Under the pieces are notes generated by a model that saw only the letters and a program-made list of their open reading frames with translations, was not told where the DNA came from and did no database searches. This document shows, piece by piece, positions 1-8,273 of a stretch of 64,000 nucleotides of DNA. A program made the position numbers and the translations under genes. Each line of letters opens with the position of its first letter. The stretch's first letter is position 1. This stretch comes from Pelosinus propionicus DSM 13327 (GTDB lineage Bacteria; Bacillota; Negativicutes; DSM-13327), in NCBI RefSeq assembly GCF_900114615.1, contig NZ_FOTS01000002.1:110627-174626 (forward strand), read 5' to 3'.

Positions 1-228
1 TTCTTGCTTTGTGTACAGAAAACTCCCCTTACCGCCCATATCCGCTCCCAGATAATACTGGATTGCATTAAAGTTGCATTCCTTTACACAGGAAGTACAG
101 CCCCAACATTCTTTAGGATATTTGATCTGGGTCTTTCCTGCAGAATCTTCTGCTAGCAAACTGCCAGGGCAAACCTCCCGACATTTTCCACAGCCGGTGC
201 ATTTATGAATATCAATCTTTATGCTCAT
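1..228 (-). CDS. AprB-like 4Fe-4S ferredoxin subunit (partial, runs off left edge)
   Basis: The first 76 residues are visible; the C-terminus lies outside the window. Two cysteine clusters of ferredoxin type are seen: CTGCGKCREVCP near residues 10-21 and CWGCTSCVKEC near 41-51, the arrangement of a two-[4Fe-4S] electron-transfer subunit. After the second cluster comes an IQYYLGADMGGKGS stretch, which resembles the AprB subunit of adenylylsulfate reductase. The ATG overlaps the 3' end of the upstream flavoprotein gene by 17 bp, so the two are probably translationally coupled partners. Function as an electron donor or acceptor to the flavoprotein is inferred from this pairing. A generic ferredoxin is the alternative. 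Confidence 0.85.
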   Translation of the reverse strand, partial: MSIKIDIHKCTGCGKCREVCPGSLLAEDSAGKTQIKYPKECWGCTSCVKECNFNAIQYYLGADMGGKGSFLYTKQE

Positions 229-1900
229 AGATGTCATCCTTCTTTACTAAGTCTCGCAGTATGATTTTGACTTCGCCCTCAGAAAAACGTGAATTTACAT
301 ATTTCAGCCAATTGGCATCATCTCGTTCAGGATAATCAGCATTTTCTTGAAAGGTATGCCATCGCGTCTCTTTTCTTGCGCTTAAATGCTGAATTAATGT
401 ATCACAAACATACAATCGGTCAATCACTTCGTAAATCAGCATTAGTTCGTGTAAATCATGGGCTTTAAGTTTATAACTAAGTTCTAATAAGTCTTTAATC
501 TGTCTTTTTGCCACTTGCAGTTTACTAAGGTTAAACACATAGCTGGACGAAATGCCACCTGCATATTCATCCATTACTTTCTGCATAGCCTCTTCGATTT
601 CTTCTACAGTATAAAGACCTTGTTTATTCCTAAAAAAATCATTAACAGTTCTTGCCTTTATTTCAACAGCCTGTGGATCGGGCGATGTGATTACTTTACC
701 TTGTATATACGCTACAGCAGCAACCGCTGCAATTTCACCTTCTGCAAAGCATCCTGTTACATATTTTTGAGGACTGCCTCCAGCCACATCACCAGCAGCA
801 TAAAGTCCCTGAATCGTTGTAGCTCTATTCGTATCTATCCAATAGCCACTTGCCGTATGACCACCAACAATATAAGGTTCCGTTCCTTCAATTTCAACAT
901 TTTCATTAGCAGGTCCATTGCCATTTTCCAGCCAAGACAAGGTTTGGGCTGGAGCCATGTTTAAATAGGCTTTATATAGGTCCAGCTCTTGTTCTTGGCT
1001 GATCCCTATGGTTTTTAAATAACAAGGACCATTGCCTTTTTGATTTTCCATTACGGTAGAGTACATCCGAATCGAAGTCTTTGGAATACCATATTTCTTC
1101 TCGTATTCTTCTCCCTTACTATTCGTCTGCTGCGCTCCAATACCTTGAGCAATGGTTCCAGTAGGGGCAATGGTATCTTTACAACGAAGCGCAATAAACC
1201 GCATTTCAAACGTTGTCATTTCAGCGCCTGCCCGAATACCCATGGCATATCCAGCCCCTGTATTAAAGGGAGAGTACCACATCTTGTGCTTTGAAAAACC
1301 AGGATTGTTGGGTTTATAAAGCCCTGCAGCCCCTCCCGTAGTACAGACAACAGCTTTTGCCGAAATTACGTATAAAACAGCGGTATCAAGAGAAAATCCA
1401 TATGCCCCTATGATTTTTCCATCTTGCAGGATATAATCAATGATATTCATACGATTGATCACTGTAACATTAGAAAGCTTACTCACTGCATCCGCCAAAA
1501 TGGGTTTTATATTTTCACCATTTATTTTGATATTGCGATTGCCGCGAGAAACATACTCCCCAGCATCATCTTTCAAAATAACAAGACCTAAATCTTCAAC
1601 TTTTTGGGTCACTTGATTCAGCTTCTGAGCAATCGTATAAACAAGATCTTCTCTTACCACGCCTTCTGCATCGTTTTTGGCATAAGCAAGATAGTTCTCA
1701 GGAGTCTGCCCCTTTACAATGTAGGCATTTAATGCATTAACCCCTGCTGCTAAGCAGCCGCTGCGTTTTATATTTGCTTTTTCTGCGATCATTACTTTCG
1801 CATCTGAATTCTCAGCTATGGTGATTGCAGCAAAACAGCCTGCTGTTCCGCCCCCAACGATTAGAATATCAGTCTCAAGATTCTTGGTTTTCAAATTCAT
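212..1900 (-). CDS. AprA/fumarate reductase-type FAD flavoprotein, APS reductase alpha-like
   Basis: A 562-aa soluble flavoprotein. The N-terminus carries an FAD-binding Rossmann motif (ILIVGGGTAGCFAAI, about residues 13-27). A second FAD motif, GLYAAGDVAGGSPQKY, follows the GGHTASGYWIDTNRAT stretch in the C-terminal half, a combination typical of AprA and its fumarate reductase relatives. There is no signal peptide, so it acts in the cytoplasm. It overlaps the ferredoxin subunit gene by 17 bp and lies downstream of a sulfonate-type ABC importer. This supports a role in sulfur assimilation, reducing adenylylsulfate or a related substrate, but the substrate cannot be proved from sequence. A fumarate reductase-like enzyme of unknown substrate is the alternative. 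Confidence 0.8.
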   Translation of the reverse strand: MNLKTKNLETDILIVGGGTAGCFAAITIAENSDAKVMIAEKANIKRSGCLAAGVNALNAYIVKGQTPENYLAYAKNDAEGVVREDLVYTIAQKLNQVTQKVEDLGLVILKDDAGEYVSRGNRNIKINGENIKPILADAVSKLSNVTVINRMNIIDYILQDGKIIGAYGFSLDTAVLYVISAKAVVCTTGGAAGLYKPNNPGFSKHKMWYSPFNTGAGYAMGIRAGAEMTTFEMRFIALRCKDTIAPTGTIAQGIGAQQTNSKGEEYEKKYGIPKTSIRMYSTVMENQKGNGPCYLKTIGISQEQELDLYKAYLNMAPAQTLSWLENGNGPANENVEIEGTEPYIVGGHTASGYWIDTNRATTIQGLYAAGDVAGGSPQKYVTGCFAEGEIAAVAAVAYIQGKVITSPDPQAVEIKARTVNDFFRNKQGLYTVEEIEEAMQKVMDEYAGGISSSYVFNLSKLQVAKRQIKDLLELSYKLKAHDLHELMLIYEVIDRLYVCDTLIQHLSARKETRWHTFQENADYPERDDANWLKYVNSRFSEGEVKIILRDLVKKDDIYEHKD

Positions 1901-1957
1901 AGCTATGCCACCTACTTTCTCTTGACAGTACTTGCTTTTACACAGTTCTTCTTATTC

Positions 1958-2752
1958 CTAGACTTTATCTAAGCCCCATTTTTGTCTAATATTAATTTCC
2001 ATTTTGCCAAAGATCAGCTTATCTACCGCTACTCCCAGAATAACAATCACAATCATAATCGCCATAACCTGACTAATATCAGCTAAATCCCGCCCGACCA
2101 TAAGAACCTGCCCTAGACCTTTTGTCGCAGAAATCATTTCTCCTGCCATTAAAGCTCTCCAGGCAAAAGACCAGCCTTGCTTTAGACCTGAAATAATACT
2201 AGGAAGACTCGCTGGAATAATTACATTCCAATAAAGACTAAAACCCTTGGCTCCCATGGTTCTTGCAGCCCTCACAAACAAAGGATTTATATTCTTCATA
2301 CCTGATTCAATGGCGATGGATACCGCAAAGGTTGACCCAATAGTGATAACAAAGATAATAGCGCTTTCATTTAACCCATACCAAAGGATCGAAAAAGGCA
2401 GCCAGCAAATACTCGGCAAAGTTTGTAATCCTAGTATTAAGGGACTTACATTTTCATCTAAATATTTAAACCGAACAATCGCCAGACCAACAAAAATCCC
2501 TATGATAATGGATAACATATAGCCTAGAAAAATTCGTTTTGCACTTGCCAATACGGCAATACTCATCGTTCCATCTATGATTAAGCTCCATAAGGTGGTA
2601 AAGACAGCGATGGGAGAAGGAAATATATACGGCTTCCATAGCCTGAGCCAATCTACTCCAATCTTATATGCCAGTTCCCATATCGCTATCAGAATCAGGT
2701 AAAACAAGATCTTTTTTACTAGTCCAATTAGTGTCGAATTCAGCTTTGGCAA
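1958..2752 (-). CDS. ABC transporter permease, SsuC/TauC family
   Basis: A 264-aa inner-membrane permease with about six hydrophobic segments and the binding-protein-dependent transport motif near residues 160-190 (ARTMGAKGFSLYWNVIIPAS), which docks to the ATPase. Length and sequence fit the nitrate/sulfonate/taurine permease family. The gene starts inside the 3' end of the ATPase gene (89-bp overlap). Together with the ATPase and lipoprotein it makes a complete importer. The AprAB-like enzyme immediately downstream suggests that the cargo is a sulfur compound, either an organosulfonate or sulfate. Family assignment is firm; the substrate is inference. Confidence 0.88.
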   Translation of the reverse strand: MPKLNSTLIGLVKKILFYLILIAIWELAYKIGVDWLRLWKPYIFPSPIAVFTTLWSLIIDGTMSIAVLASAKRIFLGYMLSIIIGIFVGLAIVRFKYLDENVSPLILGLQTLPSICWLPFSILWYGLNESAIIFVITIGSTFAVSIAIESGMKNINPLFVRAARTMGAKGFSLYWNVIIPASLPSIISGLKQGWSFAWRALMAGEMISATKGLGQVLMVGRDLADISQVMAIMIVIVILGVAVDKLIFGKMEINIRQKWGLDKV

Positions 2753-3503
2753 CCTTCTCCACCTCCTCTTTTAATTCTTTCATAATATCTGCTGCAAGAT
2801 AAGCTAAATCAATATTGTCTGGCTGCCTTGGACGAGCAAGCTGAATATGGAACTCTTTTTTTATCGCTCCTGGATTGGCTGACATGACAATCACCCGATC
2901 GGCTAAGAGAACCGCCTCTTCCACATTATGAGTAACAAAGATAATGTTTTTTTTGGTTTCTAGCCAAATCTGCTGCAGTTCTAGCTGTAGGATATTCTTC
3001 GTCTGACTATCCAGTGCTGCAAAGGGTTCATCCATCAGCAGAATTTCTGAATCAAGGGTTAGTGCTCTAGCCAAGGCTACCCGCTGTCTCATACCGCCTG
3101 ATAATTCGTGTATATAACAGTTTTGAAAGCGAGTAAGATGCACCATCTTTAAGTACTTCATAGCTTTTTCTCTTCTTTCATCCTTGGGAATGCCAGCTAG
3201 TTTCATGCCAAATTCAACATTATCAATTACTTTTAACCAAGGAAATAGGGCCGGTTCCTGAAACATAACGACTCGATCAGGGCCGGCTCCTTTGACTTCT
3301 TTCCCATTGCAAACCACTCTGCCTGAAGTCTCCTTTTCTAATCCAGCGATAATATTGAGCAAAGTTGACTTTCCACATCCGGAGGGACCGAGAATACAAA
3401 CAAATTCTCCTTTATGAAACTCAACATTAATGTTACTAAGAGTATTTATTGTATCATTTTTAGTAATAAAGCTTTTACTGATATTTTCTACTACTACACT
3501 CAT
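2664..3503 (-). CDS. ABC transporter ATP-binding protein, SsuB/TauB family
   Basis: About 279 aa from the chosen ATG (MSVVVENISKSF); an in-frame start three codons earlier is possible. All ATPase motifs are present in order: Walker A GPSGCGKST, Q-loop VMFQEPALFPW, signature LSGGMRQR, Walker B ILLMDEPFAALDS and the H-loop histidine in FVTHNVEEAVLLADR. It energises uptake with the adjacent permease and lipoprotein. The gene lies directly downstream of the lipoprotein gene and overlaps the permease gene by 89 bp, so the three form one operon. The SsuB/TauB subgroup is supported by the neighbours; the substrate is not shown by this subunit. Confidence 0.9.
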   Translation of the reverse strand: MSVVVENISKSFITKNDTINTLSNINVEFHKGEFVCILGPSGCGKSTLLNIIAGLEKETSGRVVCNGKEVKGAGPDRVVMFQEPALFPWLKVIDNVEFGMKLAGIPKDERREKAMKYLKMVHLTRFQNCYIHELSGGMRQRVALARALTLDSEILLMDEPFAALDSQTKNILQLELQQIWLETKKNIIFVTHNVEEAVLLADRVIVMSANPGAIKKEFHIQLARPRQPDNIDLAYLAADIMKELKEEVEKVAKAEFDTNWTSKKDLVLPDSDSDMGTGI

Positions 3504-3513
3504 CAATAACACC

Positions 3514-4557
3514 TCAGTCCCCTATTTCTTGTAGTCCTTTTTCTTTTAAAACTTTATTTAAAAGTTTAAGATTAAACAAATCTTTTAAATCCGGTGCCGT
3601 CTTGATAAAACCTGCGTCTACCGACAATTTTACAAAATCAATCACGGACTCTTTTTCTGGATCATTTGTAACGGTCAATCTTGTAAAGGAAGCATCTAAA
3701 ATCTCTTTCGCCAGCGGTTTACCAGTTAATTCTTTGATTTGGTTATTGATTGTGTCCTTAGCCTTATCGGGATTTTTATTAATGTAATCAGTCAATTCCA
3801 CGTGAGTCCTCAGAAATTTTTCTACTAGATCCGGATGTTCTTTGATGAATTTTGAACTTGCTACTACAACGGCTGTAGTATAATTTCCATCTCTCCAAAC
3901 TTGTTTATGATCTAGCAGGATATTCGCCTTTACTTCACTTACAAGGCGAGCACCCCATGGTTCCGGAACAAGAGCAGCATCAATTTCGCCTTTATCTAAC
4001 AACGTTTTAATATCAGGATTATCAGCTTGTCGTACTTCTACAGTACCGCCTTTTGTAGTATCTTTTAGACCATTTTCTTGTAAAATATGCCGTAAAGATA
4101 AGTCCTGGGTATTGCCAAACTGAGGAATTGCAACCCTTTTACCGCTAAGTTCTCCTACGTTCTTTAACACTAAATCTTTTCTTGTTACTAAAATAGCTCC
4201 TGCATCAGTTGCTCCAGCAATAATTTGCAGATCACCTTTTGATTTTGTATAACCATTAATAGCAGGGCCTGGTCCAATATAGCCGATATCAACTTCTCCT
4301 GCAAATAAGGCCTCAATTTCAGCTGGACCTGCATTGAAAGTTTTCCATTCGATAGGATTTGCATCCCCCAACGCTTTTTGAAACTGACCATCAGCCTTAC
4401 CAACAAGAGCCTGAGAATGAGTAATATTGGGGAAATGAGCAATTCTAACTTTTGTACCTTTGTTTTCTGCAGTATTCGTAGTACTAGAACATCCACTCAA
4501 ACCCCCTGCAACTGCAAGAACTAACGCCATAACCACACCAAACTTTACTAACTTCAT
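3514..4557 (-). CDS. ABC transporter substrate-binding lipoprotein, SsuA/TauA family
   Basis: From the chosen ATG the protein has 347 aa, a lipoprotein signal peptide (MKLVKFGVVMALVLAVAGG) and a lipobox LSGC, so it is anchored to a membrane through the cysteine. The mature part has the SsuA/TauA fold signatures: HFPNITHSQALVG, EALFAGEVDIGYIGPGPAIN and ALVPEPWGARL. The start at 4557 is preferred because an AAGGAGGGTCAC ribosome site precedes it. The frame stays open upstream to 4665, but that part lies in the leader and terminator hairpin. It is the first gene of the importer operon, behind its own promoter at 4679-4707. Ligand: sulfonate, taurine or sulfate, by context. Confidence 0.88.
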   Translation of the reverse strand: MKLVKFGVVMALVLAVAGGLSGCSSTTNTAENKGTKVRIAHFPNITHSQALVGKADGQFQKALGDANPIEWKTFNAGPAEIEALFAGEVDIGYIGPGPAINGYTKSKGDLQIIAGATDAGAILVTRKDLVLKNVGELSGKRVAIPQFGNTQDLSLRHILQENGLKDTTKGGTVEVRQADNPDIKTLLDKGEIDAALVPEPWGARLVSEVKANILLDHKQVWRDGNYTTAVVVASSKFIKEHPDLVEKFLRTHVELTDYINKNPDKAKDTINNQIKELTGKPLAKEILDASFTRLTVTNDPEKESVIDFVKLSVDAGFIKTAPDLKDLFNLKLLNKVLKEKGLQEIGD

Positions 4558-4590
4558 AGTGACCCTCCTTAAATTCTTATGCTGTATTAT

Positions 4591-4638
4591 AAAATAAAAA
4601 AGACTAAGAATGCCTCTGCTAGAGAGGGACATTCTTAG
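4591..4638 (-). terminator. Intrinsic terminator/attenuator in the leader of the ABC operon
   Basis: A stem of CTAAGAATG (4638-4630) with CATTCTTAG (4612-4604) is followed on the minus strand by a U-rich tract (CTTTTTTATTTTA). It lies downstream of the 4679-4707 promoter and upstream of the lipoprotein start, so it would stop transcripts from that promoter as well as readthrough from glyA. A smaller hairpin (GCC..TTGG..AAAA..CCAA..GGC) precedes it at about 4640-4660. An attenuation mechanism is inferred. I could not match it to the SAM-I or T-box families. Confidence 0.65.
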
Positions 4639-4678
4639 CCTTTGGTTTTCCAATCGGCTGTTCATTTAATTTTTTCTA

Positions 4679-4707
4679 AGTATATCATTGGGATTTCTTC
4701 GTGTCAA
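4679..4707 (-). promoter_or_regulatory. Sigma-A promoter of the sulfonate-type ABC/Apr operon
   Basis: On the minus strand TTGACA (4707-4702) and TATACT (4684-4679) are separated by exactly 17 bp. This is a near-perfect housekeeping promoter. It starts only 6 bp beyond the glyA stop codon and fires into a leader of about 115 nt before the lipoprotein gene, so the importer operon need not depend on glyA readthrough. Confidence 0.85.
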
Positions 4708-4712
4708 TAAGA

Positions 4713-5972
4713 TTATTTTATTTTCTTTGGAGCTGCTTCTTCATAAAGAGGAAATTCCTGACAAAGCAAATGTACTTCAGCTTTTGCACGTTCATGTACT
4801 TCTTTGCTTTCAGGATTTTCAAGTACCGCTGCTATGGTATTTCCTATTTTGTTCATAGCTGTTTCTTCCATGCCCCGTGTGGTTACCGCTGCCGTACCAA
4901 TCCGAATTCCGCTCGTTATAAAGGGACTTGTTGTCTCAAAAGGAATGGTGTTTTTATTCACCGTAATACCGACTTCATCCAGTAATCTTTCGGCTGCCTT
5001 TCCCGTAAGCTTCTGCTTCCTAACATCGACAAGCATCAAATGATTGTCCGTTCCGCCAGATACCAGATCAAACCCTGTATTCTTTAGAGTCATCGCTAAT
5101 GCCTTTGCATTACTGACCACTTGCTTTTGGTAGTCACAAAATTCCGGAAGCATTGCCTCTTTCAATGCAACTGCTTTTGCGGCAATGACATGCATGAGCG
5201 GACCACCTTGAATCCCAGGGAACACTGCTTTGTCTATTGCTTTTGCATATTCTTCTTTGCAGAGAATAATACCGCCCCGAGGTCCTCTCAAGGTTTTGTG
5301 AGTCGTGGTAGTCACAATATCAGCATGAGGAATCGGACTGGGATGAATTCCGGCTGCTACCAGCCCTGCAATATGTGCCATATCTACAAACAGCATTGCG
5401 CCAGCTTCTCTTGCGATTTCACCAAACCGTTTAAAATCAATCACTCGGGAATATGCACTTGCTCCAGCCACAAGCATTTTCGGCCTGTGAGTCAGAGCCA
5501 ACTCCCGTACTTCATCATAATCAATCAGATGACTGTCAGGATTAACTCCGTAGGAAACCACATGAAAGTACTTACCGGAAATACTGACAGGACTCCCGTG
5601 AGTCAAATGTCCTCCATGGGATAAGTTCATTCCCATAATGGTATCGCCAGGTTTCAAAAAAGCAAAATATACTGCGGTATTTGCTGTCGCCCCGGAATGA
5701 GGCTGGACATTGGCATGCTGCGCCCCAAATATTTTCTTTGCCCTTTCAATCGCCAGTCTTTCAACAATGTCTACATATTCACACCCACCGTAGTAGCGAT
5801 GATCTGGATATCCTTCCGCATACTTATTGGTTAACACCGTTCCCATCGCTTCCATGACCATTGGGGTTACAAAATTTTCAGAAGCAATTAGCTCCAATTT
5901 ATTCTGCTGCCTGTTTTTCTCAAGCTCGATCGCTTCAGCAAGTTCAGGGTCAAATTCTTTCAATTTGATCAT
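4713..5972 (-). CDS. glyA: Serine hydroxymethyltransferase
   Basis: A 419-aa cytosolic PLP enzyme, full length for the family. It interconverts serine and glycine with transfer of a one-carbon unit to tetrahydrofolate. The PLP-lysine motif [14 protein letters not shown] places the Schiff-base lysine at about residue 226, and the N-terminal ELIASENF motif is present. It is the last gene of the glycine cleavage operon, 54 bp downstream of lpdA. Its position lets the cell couple glycine cleavage (which yields methylene-THF) to serine synthesis under one riboswitch control. Identification is secure. Confidence 0.97.
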   Translation of the reverse strand: MIKLKEFDPELAEAIELEKNRQQNKLELIASENFVTPMVMEAMGTVLTNKYAEGYPDHRYYGGCEYVDIVERLAIERAKKIFGAQHANVQPHSGATANTAVYFAFLKPGDTIMGMNLSHGGHLTHGSPVSISGKYFHVVSYGVNPDSHLIDYDEVRELALTHRPKMLVAGASAYSRVIDFKRFGEIAREAGAMLFVDMAHIAGLVAAGIHPSPIPHADIVTTTTHKTLRGPRGGIILCKEEYAKAIDKAVFPGIQGGPLMHVIAAKAVALKEAMLPEFCDYQKQVVSNAKALAMTLKNTGFDLVSGGTDNHLMLVDVRKQKLTGKAAERLLDEVGITVNKNTIPFETTSPFITSGIRIGTAAVTTRGMEETAMNKIGNTIAAVLENPESKEVHERAKAEVHLLCQEFPLYEEAAPKKIK

Positions 5973-6026
5973 TTCTTTCCCTCCACCTTCTATATGTACT
6001 GGCTTTTCTTTAGTAGAATCATCCAG

Positions 6027-7424
6027 TTATGCTTTTCTTTTCACTTGGTGCACAATCGCGCCGTTAATTCCATGGGCACATTCCATAATGGTTTCAGACA
6101 AACTGGGATGCGGATGGATAGTGTGTGCAATAGCCTTCACTGGCAGTTTGTTTTGAATTGCCAGTACCCCTTCCATAATTAAGTCACTGGCATGGGCACC
6201 TAGAATATGCATTCCCAAAACCTCATCCGTTATCGTATCGGCAATGATTTTTACCATGCCGTCGGTTTCCCCCATTGATACTGCTTTACTATTCGCAGCG
6301 AAATTAAACTTGCTGACTTTGAACTCTTTCTCCTGGGCTAGTGCTTCCTGTTCAGTCAGTCCCACCATAGCGACTTCAGGTGTCGTATATATACACCCTG
6401 GAACTGCTTTGTAATCTACCTCTACATTTTGTCCGCAGGCGTTTTCTGCAGCAATCATCCCCGCAGCCGAGGCAGCATGTGCCCACATGAATTCGCCTGT
6501 GACATCCCCAATTGCATAAACGCCCTCAACGTTTGTCTCCATTTTTGCGTTGACCTTAATACCTTTTGAAGTGTACTCAATTCCGACCTCATCTAAGCCT
6601 AATCCAGAAACCATCGGTATTCTTCCGATTGACGCCAGCACCTTTTCTGTTTCGATTTGCTGCGTAGTGGTTCCATTAGAAATCTCTACAATGGCTCCCC
6701 TATTTCCGGGTTTAATTCCAGTGACACGGGTATTGGTCAACATGTTAATTCCCTGCTTGCGCAAAAGCAGCGCCATACGTTTTACGATTTCATTATCGAT
6801 ATTCGGCAATATGTTCGGCAGCATTTCAATCACCGTAACGTTGCAGCCAAATGACTGAAAAATTGCTGCAAATTCAATCCCAACTGCTCCGGCACCAATA
6901 ACAACCATATTTCCAGGCACCTGGTTCATTGCCAATAATTGATCACTATTGATAACCGCTGGCAATTCGCTTCCCGGTACTGGCAAACCCATTGGCACAG
7001 AACCAGTTGCCAATATGATTTTCCGAGCAGCATACTGCTCAGTCCCTGAATTCGTGTTCAAGCTTATTTGATTACGGGCTGTAAGACTTGCCCTTCCGAT
7101 TTTATAATCAATGCCATTACTTTTTATTAATTGTCCAATACCTTTTTGCATCTGCTCTACTACCTGACTCTTGCGCTTGTTCACCAAATTAAAATCGAAG
7201 CCAATATTGTCAGCCATAAGACCAAATTCATTGCATTGTTGTAGATCATGCCATTTTTCGGCGCTTTTCAATAGCGTCTTGGTAGGAATACAGCCCTGGT
7301 TTAAGCAGACACCGCCTAGTTGATCTTTCTCTATCAAAAGAACCTTAGCGCCTAACTGGGCAGCCCGAATGGCCGCTACATATCCGCCGGGGCCTCCGCC
7401 AATAACGGCTACATCGTAACTCAT
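6027..7424 (-). CDS. lpdA: Dihydrolipoyl dehydrogenase (glycine cleavage L protein)
   Basis: A 465-aa flavoprotein disulfide reductase that reoxidises the dihydrolipoyl arm of GcvH with NAD+. It shows the FAD motif VIGGGPGGYVAAIRA, the redox-active pair in GGVCLNQGCIPTK (Cys40 and Cys45), an NAD-binding VVIGAGAVGIEFA segment, the second FAD motif GVYAIGDVTG and the C-terminal HPHPSLSE with the catalytic His-Glu pair. It sits 18 bp downstream of the octanoyltransferase gene inside the gcv operon, so its partner is most likely GcvH rather than a 2-oxoacid dehydrogenase; no E1/E2 genes are present here. Confidence 0.96.
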   Translation of the reverse strand: MSYDVAVIGGGPGGYVAAIRAAQLGAKVLLIEKDQLGGVCLNQGCIPTKTLLKSAEKWHDLQQCNEFGLMADNIGFDFNLVNKRKSQVVEQMQKGIGQLIKSNGIDYKIGRASLTARNQISLNTNSGTEQYAARKIILATGSVPMGLPVPGSELPAVINSDQLLAMNQVPGNMVVIGAGAVGIEFAAIFQSFGCNVTVIEMLPNILPNIDNEIVKRMALLLRKQGINMLTNTRVTGIKPGNRGAIVEISNGTTTQQIETEKVLASIGRIPMVSGLGLDEVGIEYTSKGIKVNAKMETNVEGVYAIGDVTGEFMWAHAASAAGMIAAENACGQNVEVDYKAVPGCIYTTPEVAMVGLTEQEALAQEKEFKVSKFNFAANSKAVSMGETDGMVKIIADTITDEVLGMHILGAHASDLIMEGVLAIQNKLPVKAIAHTIHPHPSLSETIMECAHGINGAIVHQVKRKA

Positions 7425-7442
7425 GCCTTTCCTCCTCTCTCC

Positions 7443-8273
7443 TTAACGCAGTAAATTCCATTGCGATTGACTATATTTGGATTCTATGAGCATATTGCTG
7501 GTTTCTACTTCTTTTTGGGTCAGGCATCCTCTTTGGGTATCAACACCGATCTTCGGACCAAATTCAGCCATTACAGCATCACGTGTCTCCTCCCATGTTG
7601 TATGGCACCCTCGAATTTGATCAATCGATGTCACGCCGCTAGACAGCATGCCAATCATGAATTGTCGTCTCTGGGAGGAAGAAACCTTCAGTACAGCGGC
7701 AAGTTTTTCAGCAGAGAACTGTAACAAAATGGATCCATGCTGAAGTATAACGCCATCTTTACGAACCTGGGCACTGCCAACCAGCTTGCGCCCCTCAACA
7801 GTAATTTCATAATGAGATGGAGCATCAAAACATGCGGCAGATGAGTGCTGATCTTTTTCTCTTACCTTACCATCTGCCTTACGCGGCATACTCATCTGCG
7901 CTTTGATGCCCATCTTTTCCAAACCGGCAAGAATTCCATTACTAAAATACCGATATGATGCCGATATGGTTTGAGGTATGAGAGGATCATCCTCTTTGAC
8001 GACAATACTGTAGGTCAATTCCGTTTCGTGCAGTACTGCCCGGCCTCCCGTCAATCTTCTCACTACATCGATGCCCAATGTAGCGCATTGTTCCAGATCA
8101 ATCTCGGATTTTGCTTTTTGAAAATATCCCAAACTTACTGCGGCTGGCTTCCAGCCGTAAAACCGGAGAGTAGGAGGAACATCTCCCGCGCTATGAGCCA
8201 ACAGAATTGCTTCATCGATTGCCATATTCAAGGCAGCATCATTTATGCCAGTGTCAAGAACACGCCAGATCAT
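7443..8273 (-). CDS. LipM-like octanoyl/lipoate transferase (lipoate-protein ligase A family)
   Basis: 276 aa from the ATG at 8273, which a GGCGG ribosome site precedes at 8 nt; an upstream GTG is less well placed. Family motifs seen: RRLTGGRAVLHETELTYSI and GRKLVGSAQVR with the conserved lysine. A cysteine at residue 148 in SAACFDAPS matches the catalytic cysteine position of Bacillus LipM octanoyltransferase, and the length fits LipM (about 278 aa) better than E. coli LplA (about 338 aa). It probably transfers octanoate from ACP to GcvH. It lies between two radical SAM genes and lpdA. A salvage lipoate ligase is the alternative. Confidence 0.85.
   Translation of the reverse strand: MIWRVLDTGINDAALNMAIDEAILLAHSAGDVPPTLRFYGWKPAAVSLGYFQKAKSEIDLEQCATLGIDVVRRLTGGRAVLHETELTYSIVVKEDDPLIPQTISASYRYFSNGILAGLEKMGIKAQMSMPRKADGKVREKDQHSSAACFDAPSHYEITVEGRKLVGSAQVRKDGVILQHGSILLQFSAEKLAAVLKVSSSQRRQFMIGMLSSGVTSIDQIRGCHTTWEETRDAVMAEFGPKIGVDTQRGCLTQKEVETSNMLIESKYSQSQWNLLR

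Noticed and set aside
4558..4665. N-terminal extension of the substrate-binding lipoprotein
   Set aside because: The frame is open, but the region includes the leader terminator hairpin, and the signal peptide and ribosome site support the start at 4557.
4558..4707. SAM-I riboswitch or T-box in the sulfur operon leader
   Set aside because: The leader lacks the conserved SAM-I core and the T-box sequence, and is too short for either.
5121..5624. Plus-strand ORF of 167 aa opposite glyA
   Set aside because: Antisense shadow of a highly conserved enzyme; no start signals and composition unlike a protein.
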